A model generated the notes under the pieces. The model did no database searches. It saw nothing but the letters and a program-made list of their open reading frames with translations, and was not told where the DNA came from. This document shows, piece by piece, positions 13,761 to 25,999 of a stretch of 64,000 nt of DNA (positions are counted from its first letter, which is position 1; the number at the start of each line of letters is the position of its first letter). The position numbers and the translations under genes are program-made. Source of the stretch: Triplophysa rosa (lineage: Eukaryota; Chordata; Actinopteri; Cypriniformes; Nemacheilidae); assembly GCF_024868665.1 (NCBI RefSeq), contig NC_079890.1, forward strand, positions 31,188,705-31,252,704, read 5' to 3'.

Positions 13761-14899
13761 AACACTTCGAAAGCATTAGACACATGCTGATCACTAGGTT
13801 TGATGGTCTGAATGTGTCAGGCGGCTCAACTGCCCTTCCCACAGCCTCGACTTCAGCCTTGTAATCAAACCTCACCTCTGATGCCGTCGTCATGGCAGCC
13901 AAACGCTATTACCAGCCATTTGCAAGTGCCTACAGCTCGTCTCCTGCTCCCTCATTGAACTATTAAGACTATCATTAAAAGGTATTGTTTGTATGAAAGC
14001 AGGACGTCATGGTGTGCATGACCATGTTGAGTTGAGATTATGATGGCTGATGTGATTAAATTGACTGGAAGCTAAATGGGAGTTTGCAGATTACACAGTT
14101 GTTTAAATGGTCAGTTAGGGTTTGAGGACAAGTGTGACCATCTGGGTAACAGCGAGACAGGGATGTGGAAGTGCCTTCAGACAGACTGAAATAAAAACAT
14201 TGTAATTTTATGGACACACTGATTTCACGAACAGAGAATTCAAAAATGATTTGATTCAAGATTATTATGAAGAATAAGTCATTACAAGTCCAAACAAATG
14301 CGCAATGCAGTTGTTTTCAGTCAGTCAGTATCTTCAGACATCACATGAGTCTGAGATCAATGCGTTCTTTGATGTCATTCAACTTCCAAGGATTGCTATT
14401 CTAATTTCAAGAAAAGACCCATTGAGAAAATAAAAATTATGAAAACAACTGAAATTTTGATTCAAAATAAAAAACACATTACAACACACTATAAAACAAA
14501 CCTCTCCCTCTGTAATTTATATAAGACTCATCTACTACAACTCAATGAAACTAAAGTTTCATGTATCTTATCATGTATTCTTATCATTACTACTTGTCAC
14601 ATTAAGCAGATTATAGCCATACACCCTAATTCTTCCCCCACACTGTGGAAGCCTATTACAGTTTACTTCAGATCTGATGGCCACACTGTTACAGGGATTA
14701 AGTGTGCGAGTATTAGCTGTGGCTGGACGAAGATGGCTCCTTCAGCACGCAAACACACACCCTCTCTCTCTTTCTCCAACAACACACACACCATCCCTCC
14801 GAGGGACACCACAGGAAATAGAATCAAATAACGGTGACCAGAGAGAATCACGATTTGCCACATCATATTTGCCGGTTGAGAGAACTCCCCTCATTGTCC

Positions 14900-14955
14900 G
14901 TTTTCTCTCTCTTTCTCTCTCTCTCACACCTCTCTCTCTCTCTCTTTCTCTCATT
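14900..14955. repeat. (CT)n-rich simple repeat
   Basis: Imperfect CT dinucleotide tract with TTTCTC interruptions. Confidence 0.85.
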
Positions 14956-15194
14956 CCATTTGTTTTAAAATAAAAACATGGTGAATGTGAAGCCAAGATG
15001 ACATTAATAAGATTTTTATGAGCCATGTTTACACACACCTGTGACCTCACATTCAATAGGAGTCAGGCTACATAAGCTACAATGATGCACCAGTGCAAAG
15101 GCAAAGGAATTATTAAAATTATTAATAAACATAACTTTATTGAAAAACAAATTTATATAAACAGTTATTTAAGAATTATTTGATCACATTTTTG

Positions 15195-15788
15195 TAGGGA
15201 TGCACAATAAATTATCGGCCATATCGGTATCGGCCGCTAAATGGTCATTTTTAATGTTATCGGTATCAGCCGATAATACAATTTAGGCCGATATGTTATA
15301 GCCGATAAATTATGAATCATTTCCTCTAGTTGAACCACTTCAGCTGCACGCTGCTCACAGTTAAAATACAGTACAGTGCTGTCATTGTGTCGTGATCATT
15401 CACATACTGCTATAGCAAAACATTGTTGATGAAGTAAATTATAGGAACAAAAGCATATTGTTTGAAGCCGACTGCTGTCTGACTGCTTTCTGTCTTGAGA
15501 CTTGTGGCTATTGAGAACACCTTTCTGGGTTGCTCTGGAAGAACATTTTTCATTTTTTTATTAAATAAACATTATACCAGAGAAGTTTAAAAAGTTAAAG
15601 AATCTTTATTTAGTGTACAGTAGGCTTGGTACATGATTTTCGGGGGGGGGTGGAATTTTCAGTCTCAGAAAATGTTATATTAATATTTAGATACTGTTTA
15701 TCGGCCAATATATTGGTTATCGGCTTCCAATGTTCAAGAATTATTGGTTACCATTATCAGCCAAAATTGACATATCGGTGCATCCATA
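15195..15788. mobile_element. Non-autonomous hAT element with TATCGGCC-type internal repeats
   Basis: The termini are TAGGGATGCAC on the left and GTGCATCCATA on the right, an inverted pair with one mismatch. Flanking octamers CATTTTTG (15187-15194) and CATTATTG (15789-15796) match at 7 of 8 positions, as expected for hAT target duplications. Both subterminal regions carry repeated ATCGGCC / GGCCGATA motifs, likely transposase-binding sites. The 594-bp interior has no transposase frame. A poly-G run near 15642 may be unstable. Confidence 0.88.
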
Positions 15789-15999
15789 CATTATTGCTGC
15801 CGTTTCTTTTATTAAAATGAAACCAGAACCCGACCACGCTGCACAAAAATCAAAGACTGGATTCAAAAACTCAACAAATGTGCAGCCTGTAAGGGCAAGA
15901 CGTGACCAAGAAAAACTACTATTATAGGCTAACAGGACTGATTGATCAGAAACACTTAGGAACAATCAACAGTGAAAGGAACAGGGTAGGGTTGCATCA

Positions 16000-16860
16000 G
16001 CCATTCGTAAATTCCTTCTGAAATGAGAACGTAAAGTCAATATTCGGAACAGCTAGTTTGTAACTAACTCTGCATTACTCAGTTGCACCATTTGCTCTTA
16101 GGGCAGAACGTAGTTAGTAGTTCGTAAGCTCTCTGTAAAGTAATGTGTAGTCGCATAAAATGACGTTTGCCTTCAATAGTCCAATAACAGCCTTTAAATT
16201 TGTGAGAAAAAGTGTTGAAGTGTTGTGAATTTAAAAACATTCTTGGTGTAAACTTATTTTACCTCACATAATAACGGTAAAATAAGTTTTTATTAAATAT
16301 AATTCTACCTAATTATGAGTAACATAATAGGTATTTTATTAAACATTTTAAGTTAAACAAACAAAAGAAAAATGCTGATTAAAAATAATACAACATTCAA
16401 AAATAATAATAAATGACATGTATTATGGGTGATTTCATTTTACAGCCAACCGCTAATGAAATAAAAAAGATGATTTTATTTTGACATGCACAACACAGGC
16501 ACGGAGGCACGCTATTGGTTCTTGTTAGAGCCGCTAATAAAGTAATGTCATCACATAATGTTCTCTGTTTTTGAAGGTGTGTGACTGTAAATGTCAGCAT
16601 TTTCATATATGTTTAAAGTATTCATGTCGAGTGAAACTACAGTTAATTTAGTTACTACATTGAGTTTGCAGTTTTATTCCTACAGTTACACCTGACGGGA
16701 GGCTTCCGTAAATACTTAATGTTCATACGTAATGTCAATGTTATGCTTCAACTAAGTTGAATGGTGCAACTCAAAAATATTTAGCAGTCTGTAAGTTGTA
16801 ACTTAAAGCCGATTTAAGTCAAAACAACTTACAATACGCACAGTTAGGGCATTTTCCAAA
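16000..16860. repeat. Possible decayed inverted-repeat element
   Basis: The stretches AGTTGCACCATTTGC near 16080 and AATGGTGCAACT near 16760 are inverted copies of one another, and both flanks contain related GTAACT/AGTTAC phrases. The interior is very AT-rich. Terminal sequences and a target duplication could not be fixed, so this is a weak call. The following 150 bases (16860-17005) resemble another dispersed repeat. Confidence 0.3.
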
Positions 16861-17392
16861 CGGCATTTATGCGCCCTTGAAGGGCCCTGTCAGAAGTCCG
16901 TTAGCGAAGGGTACATGCCATGGTCACTTCAAGGAAGTGAGTTCCGTTTTTGATCACACGATCTTGGAATACGAGTTCTCACGATGCATTTTGAAGCAAA
17001 TACAGTGCAGGATTTTGACGTTACCTACAAATGTAAGTACAATAATTTAGTTTGTATTTGTTTTACACAATTTTTGCCAGTGATAAATATGATTTAAGAT
17101 GGTTAAAATATAGTATAAGATAATTAAGTTTATAGGAAAATATGTTTAAAAATAGCTACTTGTTTATAGGTTTCCTATGTCATATACTTCCTTTATTAAT
17201 ACCAAGTGGAGTGAAAAAACAAGGTGAAATAAGACATAATTACACAATAATCAACAAGTAGTAATAATGTTATTTATTTTCAACAAACGAGCGCTGGATT
17301 CTGAGTGCACATGTGGCCTTGTCAAGGTAACATTTGGCCAGTCATTCCCTTTGTGTAGGGAGTTCCAAAAGCATACACGAGAGACATTAATG

Positions 17393-17899
17393 TGTCACGA
17401 TTAGGTGAGGTGCAATGACAGAGGACCCAGGTGCAGACAGCGGGTAAGGGGTTAACAAGACATTAATAATAAAATAAAACAAAGACAAAACAAAAGCCCA
17501 CGAGGGGGTAAAACAAGAACAAGGATATAACAGGACACAGGAACAAGGACTAACTACACCTAACAGGACTAAAGATAACATTTACCATTTAATACAAATA
17601 ACTAGAATAGACTAGACTAGACTAGACTAGACTAACAGAGACAGGAACTCACCCACATGAAACGAATGACAATGAACCAGCACAGGACAGAAAACACAAG
17701 GGCATTATAAGGGATCAAAATCAAGAGGGGACAGGTGTGGGGCATGACATCATAATGAGCACTAACGAGGAAACAAGAGGGCAGGAACAATGAGAGACCG
17801 GAGAGTATGGAAGGCCATCAGTGCCAAAATGCCCCTCTCCACATGAAACAAGAGGTTCTGTCATGATTCTGCCACTAGATCTGCCACTAGGCATTGACA
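17393..17899 (-). mobile_element. Solo LTR-like element, older copy
   Basis: This block starts TGTCACGATT and ends near ATTGACA. It shares its layout with the better copy at 56029: a CAGACAGCGGGTAAGGGGTTAACAAG-type region after the start, A-rich strings of ACAAAACAAAA, a GGGCATTATAAGG segment and a final double 'TCTGCCACTAG' region. An (ACTAG)n run lies at about 17605-17633. Read on the minus strand it has the TG..CA form of a retrotransposon LTR with a TATAAT-like segment. No target duplication is visible, and no internal retroviral or gag-pol sequence is attached. Gypsy-type origin is inferred, not proven. Confidence 0.6.
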
Positions 17900-18094
17900 G
17901 CTAAGGGAAAATAAAAAGGTGTGAGGAAAAAAAATGGATGTGTCAGAATATTCGATCTGTGCATTAGGTCTGGCAGCGTAAATGCAGTCTAATAGACCTG
18001 CCACTTACTATTCATCAAACATCAATATTGACATGAAAAGAGAAAACAATTCAGTGCTCTGGTCTGGTAAACTAAACTCATACAAAAAATTCCC

Positions 18095-18355
18095 ATACAC
18101 ATACACATTCACCGCGGGTCCCCTTGCATGGAATTCCCCATGTTATTTCTACAGTAGCCCTAAACGAACAAACTGCTCTACAGAGCGCATTTCGTAAATA
18201 TGTTAAGTCCTTCAGCAAAGAAGTGAAAACGTGACCACATCTTAGTCCTGTCTCAGCCTCCGTAGTACTTTGAAATTGAGGGGTGGCGTGAGCTGTTGGT
18301 TGCAATTCACAACCTCACCACTAGATGTCGCTTAATTTCAAACACTGGACCTTAA
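18095..18355 (-). mobile_element. Truncated copy of the TTAAAGGTCCAG MITE family
   Basis: Read on the minus strand, this block begins TTAAGGTCCAGTG at 18355, passes CATCTAGTGGTGAGGTTG and GCTCTGTAGAGCAGTTTG, and ends after GGACCCGCGGTGAATG. It matches the copies at 33987, 39365 and 61378. The far terminus is missing; sequence beyond about 18095 no longer matches. Confidence 0.8.
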
Positions 18356-19226
18356 TCATGCAAATTCAATCTTACCAGTCAACTTGAAAAATTACTGTTT
18401 ATCTGATTTGCATCATTGTTATTTTGCTGCTTTCATTAATACTTGAACTTGAAAAAATGTTACTTAAGTGACCAATACTTAAGGGCTTTTAATTTGTGCT
18501 GTTGTATTAAAATTTATACTGAGAATAGTGACATTTCACTGGTATTTGTATCAAGCACTAAAATAATGACAGTTCCAGTTGTCTTTGCACATTAGGCTGC
18601 GGAAGCACTTTGATGTCTAAAACATTTTTCCGCCTTGTTAATATGGATAAAAATATTCTAAGAAGGGGAACTAATTATGAGACTGTAATTCTCATGAAGT
18701 CACTTTTTCGGCAGCACCAAAAACAAACCCAAAATCACAGACTAGGTTGCTGTTTAATGAGGCATAATATCTTACATAAAGATCTATTCCTTAAGGGTAA
18801 ACTCTCCGAATCAGGTCAAGCCCTATACCCATGTCCAATCTCAGCATGCTGTCTGTGCCACTGGCCATGGTGCCTCTTCCAGAGTCTGCATTTGTTTATA
18901 AAATTGCCTGATAAAAATCTCCCCACTGCTCCATTCTCTCAACAACAGACCATTTGCATTGTAAATACCTCTCCAGAGAAGAGGAAGCGAGTGGAGAATT
19001 TAAGGCCACGTTCCTGAGGGCGAATATAAGAGGCATGTTTGCGTCTTGCATGGGCATATCATTGCCGAGATCACACAATAGTCCCAAAGCAACTCAATAT
19101 TTTCAACCCACGGAGAAACAGAGGAAAGCAAATAAAGAGAAACAAAAAAGAGGAGAAATGTGTTTAAATTTGTCATGAACCTAATGGCTACTACAGACTG
19201 AGATGTACCCACAGATAGTCCGTTAC

Positions 19227-19315
19227 CTGGAATTCAATGCCATAGTTTTCCCTGCAGAAGTCGCGTAGTTTGGGATAGACATGTTCTTTAAGAGCATTTC
19301 TCTCTGCTTCTGTGT
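19227..19315 (-). CDS. nwd2: nwd2 second coding exon
   Basis: This 89-nt internal exon continues the nwd2 frame from 24812. The acceptor is ..TTACAG|ACACAG (AG at 19317-19316) and the donor is TTCCAG|GTAACG. The base carried over from the previous exon plus AC gives Asp, so the join reads NPD-D-TEAER. The peptide continues through HVYPKLRDFC and ENYGIEFQ, a signature shared by NWD1, NWD2 and TEP1-like proteins just N-terminal of the 'VVDLYWG' segment. Together the first two coding exons make exactly 240 nt (80 codons), so this exon ends in phase 0. The intron separating it from the previous exon is 5,496 bp. No frameshift or stop is seen. NWD1 is the main alternative, but the MWPSG/PCPRDSALRRAA start fits NWD2 better. 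Confidence 0.94.
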
Positions 19316-19664
19316 CTGTAACAAAAAACAAAGAATAATCAGAGGACAATGTAGCAAACATTTATCTGTAAATGTACATTAATCCTTCTTTGTAATTGTC
19401 TGTATCTTACATTGTAACAGACTGTCAATCAAAAAAAAATGTCTGCGGTGCCACCATTGTATAGTGGTTGTATCAGATGGTACTATCGCAGTTCTTTGAT
19501 ATACACCATGATACAATGATCACTTATAAATACCCACATACCATTATATTTATGTGGTACTTTAAAGAATATCTTGGGAGTACCCTGGTAAAACCATTTT
19601 TTACCATGTGATGGTTGTTAGTGTGAAAGAAGATTTTTAAGTCATATGCACAAAATCAAATGCC

Positions 19665-19947
19665 TAAAGGGAAAGTTCATCCCAAAATGAAACTTCTTTC
19701 ATCATTTACTCATCGTCATATCACGCCAGACATTTATGACTTACTTTCTTCTGTGGAACACATAAGAAGATATTTTGAGAAATGTCTGAGTGGTTTTGTG
19801 TCCGTACAATGGAGGCCAATGTTGCTTGGTAACCAACTTTCTTCAAAATGTGTTCCACAGAAGAAAGAAAGTCACTCAGGTTTGGAATGACATGAAGGCA
19901 AGTAAACAAGGAAATAATTTTCATTTTGGGGTGAACTATCCCTTTAA
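19665..19947. mobile_element. Palindromic MITE, AGTTCACCC family
   Basis: The left end TAAAGGGAAAGTTCATCCC and right end GGGTGAACTATCCCTTTAA are inverted copies. The inner arms (ACTTACTTTCTTCTGTGGAA and TTCCACAGAAGAAAG) also pair, so the whole 283-bp unit can fold into one long hairpin. No coding capacity. Confidence 0.9.
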
Positions 19948-20202
19948 AAGCAAATCCCATACAAACATATACAAATGCTTTGCTCACAATCCCTTTCATC
20001 CTCTTCAAGACTCTGTCCTTTCATACACTGCATTTGCTCTCACTGGGAGTAGCTGCCAGCATGATTTGAAAACAGAGATGACCATGTATGTGTATGTTTT
20101 ATGTGTACATGCATGTGTATTGTACGTAACGTCAGTGTGTTGCTGCATATTACATGACACTCTTTGTCACAGGCAGCCAGAGCAATATGAGACATGAGAG
20201 TT

Positions 20203-20520
20203 GACACATTCACCCAAAAATGAACATTTTGTCATTATTTACTCACCCTCTTGTCATTTCAAACCCGTATGACTTTCTCTCTACCACAGAACACAAAAGA
20301 AGATATTTTGAAGAGTGTTGGTAACCAGCACCCATTGACTTGCATTGGTTTTGTACTCATACAATAGAAGTGAATGGATGCCGGCTGTTCGGTTACCAAC
20401 GTTTTTTCAAAATATCTTCTTTTGTGTTCTGAGGCAGAAAGAAAGTCACACAGGTTTGAAATGACAAGAGGGTGAGTAACTGATGACAGAATTTTCATTT
20501 TGGGTGAACTATCGCTTTAA
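20203..20520. mobile_element. Palindromic MITE, AGTTCACCC family
   Basis: Second copy of the family, 256 bp from the previous one. The left tip is eroded (starts near CATTCACCCAAAAATG); the right end is GGGTGAACTATCGCTTTAA. Central arms read GAACACAAAAGAAGATATTT and its inverse. Confidence 0.9.
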
Positions 20521-23500
20521 GTCCCAGAACAGTTAACACTGCAATTACAACCCTTTAATGTCTTCTAAAGATTACAGATCTAGAGAATACATGATGACAG
20601 TCAACTGTTAGGTCACATAATATCCCAACGCTTGGTGAAACATCTCTTTGTATCCTCTCCTCTGTCTTTCTCGGTCTGTCATTCTTTGATTTAAGTAGAA
20701 AATCGTAAGCAGTTTTCTGTTATTTACGCATGTTTCAACCTTTACAACATCTTTTCCTCTTTTGCCAGTCAGCATCAGTTTTCCCATTTTCAGACATCCG
20801 CCGATAGCCGACAGAGATCAGGGAACTCTGACTTGAGAGCTTAAGATGAGGTCAATCATGTGCTTTGAACCTTCTACTGTAGATATCCGTGTCAACCCAT
20901 TCAAGAGTTTTTGGCGGGTAGAACAGCTTGTGGACCTCCAGTGTGTTTAATCTTTCATATCTGTCCATTTTGTTCTTTTTTTAGGATGGTATTTGGGCCG
21001 TCCTATAAAGTATCCAGTCTCAGCCTATACCTTCTCTCGCGCTGTCGTCTTCTTTTTTTGTTCTTTTGCAGTCTTTGTCTGTGGTGAAACATGCCTAGAG
21101 GTTTACCCACCCCCTTGTCTTTGAACCTGCGGCATTGATAACCTTCTATTCTCTTTTCATCTCATTCCCGCCTCTTTCACCCTTTTTTGTTCTTTTTTCC
21201 TTAACACAAAATCTTGACAAGCAGAGCACTTAAAGAAACAGCTCCCCCAAAAATCATTCTGCACTCATTCGGGTGTCAATCAAAAGCTGTATATTGTTTA
21301 TTTTTCTACAGAACACACATTTTTGATGAATCTTTACATAGAATGACAGGACAAAATGCAGCACTGAATCTTGCAAGTGTTGAAATTAAATGCATTTTAA
21401 ATGATGGATGCGAATGCCAGATGGATTCAAACTTTGGTGGAAGGGAAGATCATAAGTGAATTAAGGCATTCTTTGTTGCAAACAAAGTTAAAAATATAAC
21501 TTCATATGTGTTATCATTTTGGAACAGATGTACTCATATGCTTACAGTATAATGTACTGTTGTATTAAAAAGACCCACATAGTTTCTTTAAAAAATTCTA
21601 CTTTTCAGTTTAGGCTAAAACTGAAACGTTCAAAAAAGGTACACATGCAAAACCTCAAGTCATTAAAAAAGATCTCAGATGTTTGTCAAATCCTTTCGTG
21701 GTCAGTGATTTTGTCAGTAAACAAGACTTATACACATAGTGTAGAAGACATTTCACATGCCACACGCTTTAAAAGGCGCATTTTCTTAACTTTCAATATT
21801 TAAACTGTGTCAAAGAAATAAGGTATGAAATATTTTGAGAGAAAGCAAGAATGTATTGTACATTTGCTACTGTAGCTACTGTACTGGCTGGCTTTCCTAA
21901 ACATGTGCCATGTTTGGCATGATTGACGATAATAAAAACAGGGACAACAAGAGGTAAAACTAGTGAGCTCATTCCGAGTGGCGCTCATTGGATTGAATGG
22001 AGGAAGGGAAACAAGGAAAGATGAAGAAGGAAGTCGTGCGATGGTGTGAGGAAAGAAAAGATTTGAACGAGACTTATAATATTTATAATAAAAATTTCAA
22101 AAGCTGCAATTAAACATCATCTCAAGACACAAGGAATGAAAAAGATGAAAAATAAAGGAGCAAAATTGCTCTTTATGTTCCACATTAAATGACTCACCCC
22201 TAACATCTCTCAGCCTCCTTTCAACTTTGCTCTATCCCTGAAAAAAACCTTACTTTCATAAAACCCTTACTTCCTCAACAATCCCCTCCTGTATCGCGTG
22301 CCTGGATAAAAAATAGATGTCACGCAACATGGCCATGAGTGACGTCTTCAAAAAAAGCTTTTTACAGTCATTTAATGTTCTAAATGTGCTTAAATAGTTT
22401 ATGAATATCCACATTGTTTTGAATCCCAAGCTGGAGCTATAACTGTGTCTCGTTCATAACACTCCCTCCCATCATGTCTATAATCTGGGAGATGTCGCTC
22501 CCATGGGGCTTTCACATGTGTCTCCAGCAGCACAAAAACCGCATATAGATGAGCTCAGTGTGCTAGAGCTGTTTGATGCTGAAGCAGACGACTCTGAGGG
22601 ATTAGGAAAGGTCTCTCTCTCTTGCAAGATGGAGGACGACGCAGTGAGAAGTGGCCCGTGATCATGTGTGCTTAAATCCCTTTGGTGACTAAAACATGTC
22701 CCTGTTAGGAATCCATTAGCTACATGGCATTAGTAAACTAATTACTAAATGCTCGAAGGCATCAATATTATCTGAATATTGAAAGCACATAATTACCTAT
22801 TATTATGATAAGCCGTTTGAGTGTTTTCTAAATGCAATGCCTAGAAAGCAATGTTTTTTTGTGCTTAATATCAACTCTGAACATGCTGAGAAGTTTTTCC
22901 TGTCAAAAAAGAAACATTTATAATAATAAATGACTGATTTGTGGGTGGTAATTTTGGACCCTGGTCTCTAAACTTGATTTAACTCTTGTACTTAGTTTCA
23001 GGTTAAAAGACTGTGAAAGCACATTAATACATCAGCTCGGCTAAATACACACACTGTATTATAGAGTAGGGTCATTCAATTCAAGGTCTTTAAAGCAGTA
23101 CAAAAGCCGAACACACAACTGTTGGTGCCCTTGGTTGGCCTACAGAGACACAAACAAAACCAAACAAGCATTTAAATGTTATCGCATACATTTCCTCAGA
23201 CGTCAGCAAGATTCTGACAGGTGCTGTCTTGAATTGAGATCATTGCTCTCAAGTCAGAGAAATTATGAGAGTGAAACTATTGAGACTACTGTGTATGTGT
23301 GTTAAGGTCAACTCCCCTTGTAATTCTGTGATGCACAAATTGCACCCTCTAGTGCTTAAGGGGGAAGAGCATTGCACCAAATCCCAACAGCAAACTGTTT
23401 CAGCCACAGAAGGACAGAAGATACGTATAGTTCTGTATCATTAATTCTCCACCTTGACAAATAAAGGAATGACCTCTGGGTTGTACATTTATAAGTCTGC

Positions 23501-24668
23501 CACATCACAGTCCCAAGTACACCTTCTGCGCACACCGGTCACCTCTGCATCTCACTAAATCATCTCCATCCAGCAGTTTCTAGAGCTGACCGTTGTTGAC
23601 CGGAAGAAAATCCCTCTGGTCACTTCTAGTATAAGACAAGGATGCATTGCATAAGTTTAATAAAGGTGTGAGGTGATAATGCAAAAAGGTGAGTGAGGTG
23701 TGAGCTGTCTGAGTGAGCTGTCTCTTTATGCAAAAATAGAAGGCGAAAAATGCAAAAATATTATTTTCACTTATTTGAAATGTTTTAGTTTGGGCAATTA
23801 ATAATGGTCTGTTTTTTCAACGAATTATATGAAAATATGATTGTGCATCAGGAGTGTGTAAGCACAATACATCCGCAGGTGAAACATCTTCGGTAGAGAA
23901 TATCAATGTTTTTATTGCTATTCAGTTCATCCTCATTTTATTAAGACATTAAGCAGAAATCCCATCACCAATGCAATGTACCCAAAGGTATCTACATCGT
24001 CAATCTAATTTCTCCTCTCTCTTTCTCACTCTTCTAACCCACTTATACAGTACTTTCCCTTGGCTTGTTTACTCCAAGATTAGAACTACTATTTTAAAGT
24101 CTCCCTGCAGCCCATATTTAAATGTATGACTGTATATGTGCCGCCTAGTTCCCGTTGCACTCATTTATTTTAAGGTCAATTCTAAGCAGGATTGGATTTT
24201 AGCCTTTACGTGTATAAACGAGAAATCGATGGTGGAAACAAGGAAGAATTTTCCACAGTCTTGAACTAATTAAACAACGTGAGAGATTCCCTATAACGCA
24301 ACAAAATGAAGATTGTGTAACTTTACAAAATTTGTGTCACGGTTGCCAAGTCTTTGCTTCTGTGGACCGCGGTAAAACAGACGGCTCCACTAACCGCTGT
24401 CACTGCTGGTCTTGTCAAAGCACACGGGACAGCACTGCTGCAAACATTAGAGACAGCCGGATCTCTGAGGATGGCAGCGTGTGTTATGAAATGGGATAAT
24501 ATGGAACCGTCTGAATTCATTAAAATCTGGTTCATTAGCACATTTGATGATAACGCGCGTCTTGCACATCGTTTGCGCATTAACAGGTGTCCTTCTGGTT
24601 GACGGAAAAGTTCCTGTAGCTCATTTGGGTTTGATATTTTCCACACATACTAATAAAACGTAGATCTT

Positions 24669-24732
24669 GTAATGCATTGTAAGTCGTTTTGCATAAAAGC
24701 ACCTGCCAAAGCGTCTGCCAAATACATAAATT
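24669..24732 (-). mobile_element. SINE/LINE 3'-tail fragment (GCAGACGCTTT type)
   Basis: On the minus strand this reads TTTGGCAGACGCTTTGG, then TTTTATGCAAAACGACTTAC and AATGCATTAC. That is the conserved tail found at the 3' end of fish HE1/HAmo-type SINEs and related LINEs. Only the tail is present. It lies about 80 bp inside the intron from the first nwd2 coding exon. Confidence 0.65.
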
Positions 24733-24811
24733 CACGTGAATATTGGAGCACGATTAACATTGTGCATAGGTGTCAAGTTTACGCACGAAAAGGGGTACTT
24801 TGCGCTCTTAC

Positions 24812-24962
24812 CGTCGGGGTTGGCACAGATGAAGACTCGGACGCTTCTGCCCGTGGGGACGTGGAACGGAGGGAGCGCAAGGACGTTCCCACTGATGGCC
24901 GCTCTGCGCAGGGCAGAATCACGGGGACAGGGCTGCCTGCTGCCCACTCCAGACGGCCACAT
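24812..24962 (-). CDS. nwd2: nwd2 first coding exon (N-terminus of NACHT/WD-repeat protein 2)
   Basis: This is the first coding exon of NWD2, a large cytoplasmic STAND-type protein with a NACHT NTPase and C-terminal WD repeats; its molecular role is poorly defined and it is mainly reported from neural tissue. The minus-strand translation begins MWPSG and contains PCPRDSALRRAA, then a GRSVRVFICANPD segment, closely matching the vertebrate NWD2 N-terminus. The ATG at 24962-24960 was chosen because it gives the family start. An in-frame ATG at 25007 lies upstream of the splice acceptor. The transcribed exon begins at 24983 after a pyrimidine-rich stretch ending CAG, so 24963-24983 is 5' UTR. The donor at 24811 reads G|GTAAGAG. 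The coding part is 151 nt (50 codons plus one base, phase 1), and the split codon is completed in the exon at 19315. Recognised by recall of the family, not by a search. Confidence 0.93.
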
Positions 24963-24983
24963 GGGTGGCGACTTCCAGCGCGC
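24963..24983 (-). other. nwd2: nwd2 5' UTR portion of first coding exon, with 3' splice site
   Basis: The 21 bases between the acceptor (CTCTGTTCGCAG, ending at 24984) and the ATG are untranslated. A splice acceptor directly before the start codon implies at least one non-coding exon farther upstream on the minus strand. The context before the ATG (CGCCACCCATGTGG) has C at -3, where a Kozak site favours A or G, so it is only a moderate match. Confidence 0.75.
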
Positions 24984-25229
24984 CTGCGAACAGAGAAAAG
25001 AATCCAACGTGCTTACAATACAGCATCATTCATGAATGAATGAATGCCTGCGTATATACACGCGCGTTTCGTTGGTATCTCATCAACTCTGCATCTAAAG
25101 ATGAAATTGACTTATTACCATTGCCTATAAAAATCAAAGCTGGTAATTTTATTAACGGAAGATCGGCGCGCAGTAAGAATATAGCCTATTTTAGAAGAAA
25201 TTCAAACATATAGTGTGTACTTTATCACT

Positions 25230-25960
25230 TAAATCCGATTTCCTGTGCCAACGATGTGACCAGAGAAGAACGCATACGCGAACCGCAGTCCTTTACTATC
25301 ATTCCCGCACAAAGGGAACAAGCAATCGACGACGTCTGTGTATTCTCAAATAACGGATCTAAAGCAGTTTCAAAGAGTTGATGATGGCTTTGTCTCAGTC
25401 GCGTTTCTGATCACATACCAGATCTAAACACAAAGTTGCGCGTCAATCGTACAGTAAACCCAATTCCGCCGAAACGCACAGTCTCGCAAACAAACTCAAT
25501 GCAACGAATACGTTCAGCATGCTTACACACTAACACAACACACTTGAAGCGCTTACGTTCATCCTCTTCATCCTGTAGCCTTACACAGTATCCGATCAGG
25601 TATTCACGGAAATCAGCGGAGACGGCGATACAAACGCCCATTTAATATATTTGGCTACAAATCAGTCACAAGAGTGACGGTCATTGCCCAAAGCTCGGCG
25701 GTCAGCATCCCCCTCCTGCCGCGTCCTATAAATGTGCGCGCACGGCGTTTTCTGTCCGCAGTGCTTGAGGAAAACACAAGTGAGATGACAGATATGAGAG
25801 TGGAGGGATAGTCCCCTCATCGCCAGCTGTCTCGTAATGCGCAGCGGCGAGCTGAGGTACGAGAGGATGAGGAGGGCTCTGAATCGTTTTCAATAAATGC
25901 TCCTCTTTCGCAGCGTGCTAGAAGTGAATTGAATTAAACGTAATTGATTAGACCGCATTG
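25230..25960 (-). promoter_or_regulatory. CpG-rich presumed nwd2 promoter and non-coding first exon region
   Basis: CpG dinucleotides are frequent here, while the flanks are CpG-poor and AT-rich. The stretch begins about 250 bp upstream of the first coding exon, the expected place for the nwd2 promoter and its non-coding exon. Possible minus-strand donors for that exon are CTG|GTATGTGA near 25418, GAAC|GTAAGCG near 25555 and CTGT|GTAAGG near 25580; I cannot choose between them. On the plus strand there is a clear TATA-like box (CCTATAAATG, about 25724-25733), which would fire away from nwd2 and could mark divergent transcription. On the minus strand an ATATATTAAA sequence lies near 25643-25652. 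The open frames here are short and not recognisable as protein. Assignment rests on position and composition only. Confidence 0.5.
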
Positions 25961-25999
25961 GTGCGCGCTCGGGGAAATGCTTAAACCTCCCCGATTTCC

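Larger units (their letters stand above)
6221..19226 (-). other. nwd2: nwd2 intron between second and third coding exons
   Basis: A 13,006-bp intron bounded by GTAACG at the donor (19226) and TTTTTTAG at the acceptor (6221). Besides the annotated transposons and simple repeats, 6.3-12.3 kb and 12.5-15.1 kb show no recognisable coding sequence. All long open frames in it lack family resemblance or fall in repeats. A fragment near 7715-7860 resembles a common fish repeat but I could not define its ends. Confidence 0.85.
19316..24811 (-). other. nwd2: nwd2 intron between first and second coding exons
   Basis: A 5,496-bp intron with donor GTAAGAG (24811) and acceptor TTACAG. It carries two palindromic MITEs (19.67-19.95 and 20.2-20.52 kb) and a SINE tail at 24.67-24.73 kb. 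The part from about 22.3 to 22.8 kb has mixed composition without repeats and could be conserved non-coding DNA. No other exon is evident. Confidence 0.85.

Noticed and set aside
20985..21075. Possible exon between TTTTTTTAG and a later donor
   Set aside because: No open frame or recognisable peptide follows and no good donor pairs with it.
24323..24646. 107-codon minus-strand open frame close to the first nwd2 coding exon
   Set aside because: It falls in the intron, no splice sites join it to nwd2, and the peptide matches no NWD2 segment.
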